From a virus: a stretch of DNA of 64,000 bases. Under the pieces are notes generated by a model that was given only the letters and a program-made list of their open reading frames with translations, ran no database searches and was not told where the DNA came from. This document shows positions 45,886 to 54,100 of the stretch, piece after piece (position 1 is the stretch's first letter; each line of letters begins with the position of its first letter). The position numbers and the translations under genes are program-made. The stretch lies in the IMG/VR virus record IMGVR_UViG_3300005826_000294, positions 237,684 through 301,683 of that record; one strand, given 5' to 3'.

Positions 45886-46341
45886 TTAATAGCGTCCATA
45901 CTTACTATAAGAAAATATAGTATTTTCAACACGTTTTCTTGTTTTCTCATGTAATTTTATATTCTTTTTATTTTCTTTATACCATTTTGCCACTCCAAAC
46001 CATCCATCATTTTTTTGAGCCATTCTTGCTCCATACCAATCACATATCATTTCAAACATAGCATCATAACTCATCTCCATAGCTATTATATTTCCATAAT
46101 CTTCATTAAGTAACCACCACTGCCAATGATGATCATTATTATTTTGATGATGAAGCCAAGCATAATTAAAATTCTTTTCATCATTTCCATAAAAATAACT
46201 TACATATGGAAACCATTCAATAGAAGAGAATTTTGATATATCATGAAAAATTCCACGAAAATATATCCCATGTTTAAAGCATTCTTTCATAACAAACCAC
46301 TTATGTTTTAGAACATATTTTAAATATTTTAAATGTCTCAT
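45886..46341 (-). CDS. DUF5662-like protein
   Basis: 151 residues. His-rich motifs HDISKFSSIEW, WLHHQNNNDHHWQWW and MSYDAMFEMICDWYGA match a family (DUF5662) known in phages and bacteria. The HD and HH pairs suggest a metal-binding HD-like hydrolase fold. Substrate is unknown. GTAGG precedes the ATG and it abuts the dUTPase gene. Confidence 0.7.
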   Translation of the reverse strand: MRHLKYLKYVLKHKWFVMKECFKHGIYFRGIFHDISKFSSIEWFPYVSYFYGNDEKNFNYAWLHHQNNNDHHWQWWLLNEDYGNIIAMEMSYDAMFEMICDWYGARMAQKNDGWFGVAKWYKENKKNIKLHEKTRKRVENTIFSYSKYGRY

Positions 46342-46779
46342 TTACCTACCAGATGATCCAAATCCACCACGGCTTTTCCCAGCAAAATTCCTATTATCTT
46401 GTTCTATCCAATGAATTGTATTGTTTTTTTCAAGAATAAGTTGGCCTACGCGATCACCTTTTGAAATAGAATTTCCATAATCTCTTATATTCTCAAGCAT
46501 AATTTTCATTTCATCCTTTTCTCCACAAAAACTAAAATCAATTATTCCAACAGAATTTGCTATTCTAAACCCTTTTTTTAAAGCCATTGAAGATCTTAGA
46601 CAAAGCTTAAAATGATATCCAAATGGTGCTTCAGCAATAATTCCAAGAGGAACAAGCTTTGTTTCATATGACTCAAAAATTACATCTTCCGATGCATATA
46701 CATCATATCCGGCATCACCTTTATTCGCTTGGTTTGGTAAAGGATTATCTTTACAAATTCTATAGATTCTTACATCCAT
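46342..46779 (-). CDS. dut: dUTP diphosphatase (dUTPase)
   Basis: 145 residues, the trimeric dUTPase size. All five motifs are visible: GDAGYDVYA, RSSMA, GIIDFSFCGEKD, GDRVGQLIL and the C-terminal RGGFGSSG. Motif 3 has Phe where Tyr is common, but keeps the catalytic Asp. It hydrolyses dUTP to dUMP, keeping uracil out of DNA and providing dUMP, together with the dCMP deaminase at 47741. Confidence 0.94.
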   Translation of the reverse strand: MDVRIYRICKDNPLPNQANKGDAGYDVYASEDVIFESYETKLVPLGIIAEAPFGYHFKLCLRSSMALKKGFRIANSVGIIDFSFCGEKDEMKIMLENIRDYGNSISKGDRVGQLILEKNNTIHWIEQDNRNFAGKSRGGFGSSGR

Positions 46780-46781
46780 TA

Positions 46782-46952
46782 TTATTTCTCCTGTTTTTTA
46801 TTTGAATAATCAAATATATCAAGTAAAGCATCCAAAGCTTTTTTTACTAATTCTTCTCCTTTTTTATCATATAAAATTTCAAATTTTATATTATTAACAT
46901 ATTCATATGCTTTTACAGATTGTTCATTTATAAACTTATAATTAGGTTTCAT
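46782..46952 (-). CDS. Small hypothetical protein
   Basis: 56 residues, ATG at 46952 and TAA at 46782-46784. AAAGGA lies six bases ahead of the start. It fills the gap between the deoxyribosyltransferase-like gene (11-base overlap) and the dUTPase gene. The sequence is helical and lysine-rich (EELVKKALDALLDIFDY). No family recognised. Confidence 0.6.
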   Translation of the reverse strand: MKPNYKFINEQSVKAYEYVNNIKFEILYDKKGEELVKKALDALLDIFDYSNKKQEK

Positions 46953-47415
46953 TATTATCCTTTAAATATCTTACTAATTCATTCAAATTATAGAATCTTT
47001 TGGTAAAACAAGCAAGAAACCATCCTAAAATATTTTCATTACTTAATGAAGAAACTAAATAAGTAGGTTTACCTATTTCATATGCATGTCCAACTTCATG
47101 AAAAGTTCCAGAACTTCTTTCTCCATTCCATTTTACTATAACCATATCTGAATTATCAATAAATTTTAAATCTTGCTTAATAAATTCTCTAATAATTTTA
47201 ATATATTTGTTAATATCTGTTTTTTTAAGTTCCTTAATATCTGTTTTTTTAAGTTCCTTAATATTTAAGTTTTTTATTATATTATCTTCTTCGTCATTTG
47301 GTATAATACAAGATATATCAAGGTCTTTAAGAATTTTTTGATATTCTCTTCTCCATTTTAATCCCGCATCTCCTTTTGATTCCATTGCTCCCGCTAAATA
47401 ACAAACTTTTTTCAT
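46942..47415 (-). CDS. Nucleoside 2-deoxyribosyltransferase-like protein
   Basis: 157 residues from the ATG at 47415 (AGAGG upstream; an earlier start at 47457 lies in the upstream gene). YLAGAME at the N-terminus and DNSDMVIVKW...SSGTFHEVGHAYEIGKP at the C-terminus are marks of the deoxyribosyltransferase/DUF4406 fold, with the catalytic Glu in FHEVG. It could exchange nucleobases or act as a nucleoside hydrolase. It contains an 8-residue tandem duplication (KELKKTDI twice). Confidence 0.7.
   Translation of the reverse strand: MKKVCYLAGAMESKGDAGLKWRREYQKILKDLDISCIIPNDEEDNIIKNLNIKELKKTDIKELKKTDINKYIKIIREFIKQDLKFIDNSDMVIVKWNGERSSGTFHEVGHAYEIGKPTYLVSSLSNENILGWFLACFTKRFYNLNELVRYLKDNNET
47211..47258 (-). 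repeat. 24-base tandem duplication inside a gene
   Basis: Two adjacent identical 24-base units (47211-47234 and 47235-47258) encode KELKKTDI twice in the gene at 46942-47415. The unit is a multiple of three so the frame is kept. It looks like a recent slippage duplication. Confidence 0.9.
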
Positions 47416-47741
47416 TACACAACCTCTTTTAATTCTAGGCGAAGATATAAACCACACCTAGCGTGATCAACACAAAACTCTTCCATATATTTAAATTTTA
47501 TCTTTTGAATTACAGGTTTTCCAATTTCGCTGAATTTATCTTGAACATTCCAAATTGCTGTATGGACATTATTATATAAAGGACGATCAAACAATCTAAA
47601 ATTTGAATCTAAATAATCTTTAATTTTAACATTAATAGAACTGTTTTTTGTAAGATCAAGAATTTCATTTGATATTCCAGAACAAGAAATAAAACCATCT
47701 CTTTCTCGTCCCCAACATCCAAGAATAAGAACTATTTTCAT
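47415..47741 (-). CDS. Hypothetical protein
   Basis: 108 residues, unrecognised, with ILGCWGRERDG near the N-terminus and an alternating strand/helix layout. It is coupled by TAATG to both neighbours, and its ribosome binding site is weak, so translation probably depends on the upstream gene. Confidence 0.6.
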   Translation of the reverse strand: MKIVLILGCWGRERDGFISCSGISNEILDLTKNSSINVKIKDYLDSNFRLFDRPLYNNVHTAIWNVQDKFSEIGKPVIQKIKFKYMEEFCVDHARCGLYLRLELKEVV

Positions 47742-48229
47742 TAATCATCTTCTATAAAATTCAGTTTAAGATAAGACCTAGAAGGTTCAAATTTTACATA
47801 AGTAATTCCAGCTAAATCAAATAATTTACGAGATGCTATACATGAATTAGTATTATGATATTTATCATTTAAATATATAACTTTTTTAATTCCTGATTGA
47901 ATTATATCCTGAGCACAAAAATTACATGGAAAAAGAGTAACATATATAGTAGCTCCTTCAAGATTATCTGTTGAATTATGAATAGCATTTTTTTCACTAT
48001 GACAAACATAAAAATATTTTGTATCTAATTCATTTCCAACTTTTCCCCATGGTAAATCATCATCACTACATCCATTTGGAAATCCATTGTATCCTATACC
48101 AATTACTCTTTTTTTATTATTAATTATACATGAACCAACCTGGGTTGACGGATCCTTTGACCTTTTAGAGGCTGTAATAGCTAAAGCCATAAAACATTCA
48201 TCCCAACTTATATAATCCGCTCTCTTCAT
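47741..48229 (-). CDS. Deoxycytidylate (dCMP) deaminase
   Basis: 162 residues. Zinc ligands H77, C102 and C105 and proton shuttle E79 lie in CHSEKNA and FPCNFCAQ. DPSTQVGSCI and GYNGFP complete the family motif. It converts dCMP to dUMP, feeding thymidylate synthesis with the dUTPase at 46342. GGAG is upstream of the ATG. Confidence 0.93.
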   Translation of the reverse strand: MKRADYISWDECFMALAITASKRSKDPSTQVGSCIINNKKRVIGIGYNGFPNGCSDDDLPWGKVGNELDTKYFYVCHSEKNAIHNSTDNLEGATIYVTLFPCNFCAQDIIQSGIKKVIYLNDKYHNTNSCIASRKLFDLAGITYVKFEPSRSYLKLNFIEDD

Positions 48230-48231
48230 AT

Positions 48232-48636
48232 TTACTCCAATAATCTTAATTTTTTTAAGTATTTAGGAACATTATCACAATGAATTGGAATAATACCCAT
48301 ACAAGTTAAAGTTGTTCCATCTTTTTCTTCAGGATCCAACATTGTTAAACAACTATCATAAATCAATTTATATCTCAACTCGTCGGAGTCAAGTTTTTTA
48401 ACAATATTAAGCAATTTCTCCTTACTTTTTACATAAACCACAAGTTTGGTAAATTTACCCATTAACCATTTTTCAACATTAATATGATATCTATAATATT
48501 TACTTATATTACAATCGTTTAATCTACTATCTACTACTATACCTAATGAGGCGTGAGCTACTTGTGATGAGGTTTTTCCAATTCCCATTTTTGATACTAA
48601 ATCTTTTCTAACAATAATGTATTGTAAATAACTCAT
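48232..48636 (-). CDS. Peptidyl-tRNA hydrolase, Pth2 family
   Basis: 134 residues from the ATG at 48636 (AGGAG seven bases ahead; the ATG overlaps the pyrD stop). QYIIVRKDL, MGIGKTSSQVAHASLG, KLVVYVKSKEKL, and GTTLTCMGIIP match Pth2, the form typical of archaea and eukaryotes and scattered in bacteria. Pth2 frees tRNA from peptidyl-tRNA lost during abortive translation. It fits with the tmRNA and EF-Ts genes here. Confidence 0.8.
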   Translation of the reverse strand: MSYLQYIIVRKDLVSKMGIGKTSSQVAHASLGIVVDSRLNDCNISKYYRYHINVEKWLMGKFTKLVVYVKSKEKLLNIVKKLDSDELRYKLIYDSCLTMLDPEEKDGTTLTCMGIIPIHCDNVPKYLKKLRLLE

Positions 48637-49721
48637 GCCCAATCTCCTACTATATCTTTGATTTTTTGATTTTCGTTTAAATTATACAAAATTCCATTTA
48701 ATATCCTAACAGGAGTTCTTGGACCATGAATAACAAAACCGGTATATAACTGAACCAATGAAGCTCCACATTTAATATATGTTAAAGCATCAACATCCTT
48801 TTCAATTCCCCCTACACCAATTATAGGAAGGTTTCCCCCAGTATGTTTATAAGCAGCTTGTACAGATCTAATACCATATTCTTTAAGAAAATGACCGCTT
48901 CTTCCCCCCCGTGTCCTAATACCATTAATATTTATAACATCAGGAAAAGTATTTACTAAAATAACACCAGACATTTCATATTTTAATAATAAATCTAATC
49001 GTTTTTTTAATATATCAAAATCAAATGTTGGCTTAAAATTAGGTTCAGGATAAGTTAAACTTGGCCCCATTTTCATAAAAAACGGAATATCCTTCATGCC
49101 CATACTATTAAAAAACTTTCTATTTTTTAAAATACTACATAGAATTCTTTCTTCATCGTAAAGTCCATCTTCTCTTACATTTGGACATGATAGATTTATT
49201 GTTATATAATCTACATAACTAGTTAATGCATTATATATTCTAAATAAAGTATCTTCATCTGTTCTTCCTATGTTAAATTCTAATTCTGGTGATATACTTG
49301 CTCCAATTATTCCATCAAACTTATATGATGATATATTTTTACAAATTTTTAAATATCCTGAATTAGGAAGTCCCATACAATTAAAAAGTTCTCTATTATC
49401 TAATCTCCAAACTCGTGGTTTTTGTTTTCCATTTCTTGGATGAAAAGTCATAGTTCCAACTTCAACATGACCAAAACCAAGAGAAAAAAGACTAGGAAAA
49501 ACATAACCTTCTTTATCAAATCCGGCAGCCATTCCAATTGGATTATTAAACCTAATACCAGCAACATCAATATTAAGTCTATCATCTTTAGGCACTTTTC
49601 TATTCATTAATTTAGAAATAGTTTCACTTCTAGAAGATTTTCTTAAAAACCATAAAGCCATATTATGAGCTTTTTCAGCATCCATTTTTGAAAGAAAATT
49701 TTTATATAACCATCTATACAT
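48633..49721 (-). CDS. pyrD: Dihydroorotate dehydrogenase
   Basis: 362 residues. The N-terminal helical hat (FLSKMDAEKAHNMALWFLR) and NPIGMAAGFDKEG resemble class 2, membrane-linked, quinone-dependent enzymes. EVGTMTFHPRNGKQKPRVWR and IIGVGGIEKDVDAL with ASLVQLYTGF are FMN-binding motifs. The base position reads INLSCPN, a Cys, whereas class 2 enzymes use Ser. NCMGLPNSG also resembles class 1. It oxidises dihydroorotate to orotate in pyrimidine synthesis. Confidence 0.92.
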   Translation of the reverse strand: MYRWLYKNFLSKMDAEKAHNMALWFLRKSSRSETISKLMNRKVPKDDRLNIDVAGIRFNNPIGMAAGFDKEGYVFPSLFSLGFGHVEVGTMTFHPRNGKQKPRVWRLDNRELFNCMGLPNSGYLKICKNISSYKFDGIIGASISPELEFNIGRTDEDTLFRIYNALTSYVDYITINLSCPNVREDGLYDEERILCSILKNRKFFNSMGMKDIPFFMKMGPSLTYPEPNFKPTFDFDILKKRLDLLLKYEMSGVILVNTFPDVININGIRTRGGRSGHFLKEYGIRSVQAAYKHTGGNLPIIGVGGIEKDVDALTYIKCGASLVQLYTGFVIHGPRTPVRILNGILYNLNENQKIKDIVGDWA

Positions 49722-50173
49722 TATATTTTTCCATAAAGTTTTTTTACTACTGCAGTTTTTACTAAAGATCCGTCCAATTTATTATTCTTCATAATATATC
49801 CTATTACTGTTCCAACATTATATCCTACATTCTTTATTGCATCATCTACAATTTTATCTAAATCTTTTAATTTATTTTCCTCATTTGGTAAAAATTGATT
49901 ACAATATTTAATTTCGTCTTTATATTCTTCAACAAGTTTAATAGATATATCTCCTCCACTTTTTAATTGTTTAATTGCTTTTTCTAAAGATTTTTTATGA
50001 GAATTTATAACAAATAAAACACATTCATCACTAGGAATTTTATCTCTATTTAAACCATGTAATATTTCATATTCCGTAATTTTTGATTTAATTGATCTAA
50101 TATAATTTTTTCTTGCTTCATTCTTGGCAAACATTGCTTCTTTTAATTGTTTATTTAGTTCATCAAATATCAT
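49721..50173 (-). CDS. yqeY: YqeY/GatB-domain protein
   Basis: 150 residues, the usual length. An N-terminal helical part (QLKEAMFAKNEARKNYIRSI) and a C-terminal helical GatB/YqeY domain (VGTVIGYIMKNNKLDGSLV) are visible. This domain is found in the tRNA amidotransferase GatB and stand-alone YqeY proteins, and probably contacts tRNA. Its exact function is unknown. It is coupled to pyrD. Confidence 0.85.
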   Translation of the reverse strand: MIFDELNKQLKEAMFAKNEARKNYIRSIKSKITEYEILHGLNRDKIPSDECVLFVINSHKKSLEKAIKQLKSGGDISIKLVEEYKDEIKYCNQFLPNEENKLKDLDKIVDDAIKNVGYNVGTVIGYIMKNNKLDGSLVKTAVVKKLYGKI

Positions 50174-50174
50174 T

Positions 50175-50930
50175 TTAATTTTCCTTTATTTCTTTATAAC
50201 ATCGAAAACACATATTTTCAGGTTTTCCAAAGTCTTTAGAACGTGAATCATCTCCACACACATAGCATGGTTTTTTTGTTTTTTTAAGATTATTATTAAA
50301 TTTATTTTCTAATTCTTCTATAGAAAGTAATACTTCAGGTTCATCAGATTTTTTTGATATTTCGGATCTAGCAAACTCTCTAATATCAGGAGGACCCATA
50401 TATGATAATTCATCTATAACTCCTCGTAATAAATCAATAAGTTTAAAATCTTTACTTGACTTAAATTTCTCTTCTTCTTTTTCTCCAACTATTATATATT
50501 CTTCATCTAATATTAAAGGATAAAACACTAATTCATTTATTGGAGTAAATTCTAATGAATAACTATCATTTCCCATCCCATAAAATCTTAGACATTCATA
50601 TATTTTATCTTGTTCAATAAATGAAAACCAAGATAGTTTTAAAACCACCATTCCAATTTTATCTCTAGATTTTACTGGAGATGATAAAGCCTCTTCAACC
50701 AAGTCATCTAAAAATGGACATCCAACAATAAGAGATAAAGCATCAACATGTTTTTTTACTAATAAAAACAAATCTTTTAATGTAATCCCCCTTTCCAAAC
50801 ATATTGAATCATAAAAATGAAACATAAGTTCTTCATTAATCATTTCTTTTTCAATGAAATCGTTATAATCTTTATCCCATTCTTTAATAAATAATCTTCC
50901 GCCTTTTTTAAGCTGTAAGTCTTTTGACAA
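50175..50930 (-). CDS. Hypothetical protein with a C-terminal zinc ribbon
   Basis: 251 residues, unrecognised. The start is TTG at 50930, with AAAGGAG six bases ahead. The body is alpha/beta. Near the C-terminus CYVCGDD...MCFRCYK gives four cysteines for a zinc ribbon. It is the promoter-proximal gene of the YqeY/PyrD/Pth2 operon. Confidence 0.6.
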   Translation of the reverse strand: MSKDLQLKKGGRLFIKEWDKDYNDFIEKEMINEELMFHFYDSICLERGITLKDLFLLVKKHVDALSLIVGCPFLDDLVEEALSSPVKSRDKIGMVVLKLSWFSFIEQDKIYECLRFYGMGNDSYSLEFTPINELVFYPLILDEEYIIVGEKEEEKFKSSKDFKLIDLLRGVIDELSYMGPPDIREFARSEISKKSDEPEVLLSIEELENKFNNNLKKTKKPCYVCGDDSRSKDFGKPENMCFRCYKEIKEN

Positions 50931-51146
50931 TTTATACTCCTTTAATCTACTATTAATAAAATATACTAATTTATTTTGTTTTTCTATATGAAAATTAGGA
51001 ATATTTTTAAAAATCTTTTAATTTCAATGAGTTTTGTATATTTATTTACAATATTATTTTAAATAATCTATTTTTTTATAACTATAAAAGTTCTATTAAT
51101 ACAATGATATAATAAAGATAGTTTAAAAATACGGGAGAAATGCATA
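50931..51146. promoter_or_regulatory. Divergent promoter region
   Basis: This gap separates the only plus-strand gene from the minus-strand operon. For the plus strand, TGATATAAT at 51105-51113 is an extended -10 element (TGnTATAAT), about 34 bases before the ATG at 51147. The -35 is weak. For the minus strand, ATTAGTATATT (complement from 50962) lies about 32 bases before the TTG start at 50930. The rest is AT-rich with no gene. Confidence 0.55.
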
Positions 51147-54100
51147 ATGAAAAGACATGATTATATAAAATCTATTTTTAGTCAAGTAGTTCTTGAAGAT
51201 TTAATTATCTCTTTATCCTCAGATAAAGAAATGACTAATGAAGAAATAGAAGAACTTAAAAAAAATATTCGTGAAATGCAAGAAGAGCAACTTAAACTTA
51301 AAAAAGAACAAGAAGAATTTGATCTTGGAGAATCAGATGAGGTGTTTGATGAAGAAACACCAGAAAAACCACAGGAACAACAGGAACCAGAAGAAATAGT
51401 CCCAGATGAAGAAAAAATAGAAATGCCTGGGCAATTAGAAAAAGGTCAACTTGAATGGGCTGAAACTGGTGCTGGTGTCGGTGCTCTTAAAAAATATTCT
51501 CCAAATGCTGTCCTAGCAAAAGTATGTCCTGTTTGTACTTTTGAAAATAGACCTATCTATGTAAAAGAATGCTCAAATTGTAAAAAAATATATCAAAATA
51601 TAAAAAGATTTTATAATAATAAGAAAAGACAAAATAAAAACTATACTCCCGAAATGGCGTTTGAAGAACTTGCTCCTCGTTACAGATATGTTGGACCACG
51701 TGCTTTAAGAGAGATTTTTGAAACAAAAGGAATAACAAAACTTAATGAAATTAACGAGATAAACTCTTCTCCTCGTAAAGAATTAGATGATATGTTATGG
51801 TATAGATTAAATGTTAAAAAAGATCCAAAAACAAATGAACCTATACTTGATAATAAAGGAATGCCTATCCCTCTTGATAATAAAAAATATTTTTCTACCG
51901 AAGAAATGACTGAAGCACTACATATCTCTCCAGAAAAATTAAGAGAAATGGTGGCTAAATATAATGGAAATATAATTCAAAGTCTTCCAGAAAATATACA
52001 AAAAACTATTAGAAAAGATGAAAATGGAGAAATACTACCATCTTCAGCAAGACAACTGTCCCAATATGGTTTTATAGCACCTGCAGTCGTTATGGGAACT
52101 GGAATGGCTGATGTTCGTCGTCGTTTAACACATGATCAAGAAGAAAAACTTTCTCCAGAACAAGTAGAAGGTTTAAAAGGATCAGACTTTAAGAGTGTTG
52201 ATATTGCTGCTTGGGATTGGGATAAACTAAAAACTGTATTTGGTTGGGATGAAAAAACCCAATCATTTAATCATGGTTGGATGAAATATCTGCGAGAAGA
52301 ATTTCTTCCAGCAATTGAAAAAGATAAATTGGAACGTAAAATAGGATCTCTTCAAAGAGTTGTCGATAAATATAAGCGTATTGCTCAATCACAAGAAGAA
52401 GATTGGGACAATATTTGGCATTCCCCTAAAAATATTGGAGCCAGACTTCATGGTTATTTAGAAAAACATGGAATGACCGTAAAACAATTTAAAAAAGAAT
52501 GGGAAGATGAATATGATAATGAATATAAACCAGAATATAAAAAAGTTATTAGAAAGAAAAAATTCGATGCCCAATTAGAAAAAACTCATCCAGAAATTCT
52601 ACAAACTCTTCGTAAATATGATGAAAGAGAAGAACCTATTGGATATGAGGAACGTAAGGGATTAATTGAAGGTATTGCCTCAGCCCTTAATGTTGATCCA
52701 GAAAAAATAGAAGCACATTTTGATCTTAGAGATGATGCCGATCAAATAGAAAAAGAAAGTGCTCCAGAATTAGAATTTATGAGATTTCTAGAAGCAAATC
52801 CAAAAGAAACCAGACAGAGTCTTAAAAAATTCCGAGGTCGCTTAAAAAGATTAAGCAATATATATGCTAAAAAAATGGAAGCTGCCAAACAATTTAAAAC
52901 AAAAGCAGAAAAATTAGAAGAAAAACTTCCAGAATTAAAGATAGAACTAGAAGAAATAAATACTCTTCCAGAAAACTTTGATCTAGCAGAATCTCTTAGA
53001 AAATATCAAGAATCAGAGGGTTTCAAAGATGTAGATCCAGAAACAGAAAAAGATCTAGAACAAGCAGAAGCTGAAATAGCAAAAGAACATCCAACTCCAC
53101 AACCAAAAAGTCCAGAACAAATAAATGAAAAAACAAGTTCTAGATTAAGTTATATTACTCGTTTAGCAGTTGGAGGACAACTTGGTTTATTCGGTCCAGA
53201 ACCAGAGGAAAAAAAAGAGGAAAAAAAAGAAATAGACCCTCATGATGTCTCCGTATGGATGAACCCACCTAAAAAAAAATTCTCTAGAGAACCAAATACA
53301 AAATATTCTAAAGTTGTGTCTTGGTTAAATAATTCAACTAATCAAATTGAAAACCAAGAAAGTCCGTTTACTTTTCAAGGCCCAGAAACATTAGAAAAAG
53401 CTTTAACTAATGATGTGAAAAATAATGAATACAACAATTTAGGAGTTATTCCTGGTGATGAACTATTTGTAACCCTTACTGATCCAAATAATTTACAACA
53501 AGTATATAAATTTATGCTTGATGATAATAATGATATTATCTATAAGGGAGCCGTTCATCGTGTTGGAGATATTATTCCCATTCCAGAAACCGAAGAACTT
53601 CCTGAACCAGAAGTTAATCAACAAGAAAAAGCTGAAGAAGCTCCTGTCGAAAATTTTGGTAAAATAAAAGGTAAATATTTTGTATTTTTCGAGTGGAACC
53701 CAGATTATCCAGGACAACCAAATTCATATAAAGCATTTTTTAAGTATACTCCATCAAAAAATACAGATTTTGAAGAACTTCTCCAATCAAAAATCGGCAA
53801 AAGATTTGGACCAAAACTTATCCAATTAATGAAGAGTGATGATGTAGAAGATAAAACATCTAAAAAGTATATCCATATTACCGTTATTGAACCAGAAACA
53901 GAAAGACGTAGAAGATTTGGAGCAACAATTAATAAAGACACAGGATATATAAGATGGATAGGAACAGGTGGTGTCGTAAAACGTAAAGAAAAAGAACGAC
54001 GACTTAATTTAGAACAATATAAAGATCTTAAAAAAGAAGTAAATCTCGGTATTACAAAACTAGAAGATATTAAATTAGTAGGAGATAATGATCTTGAATT

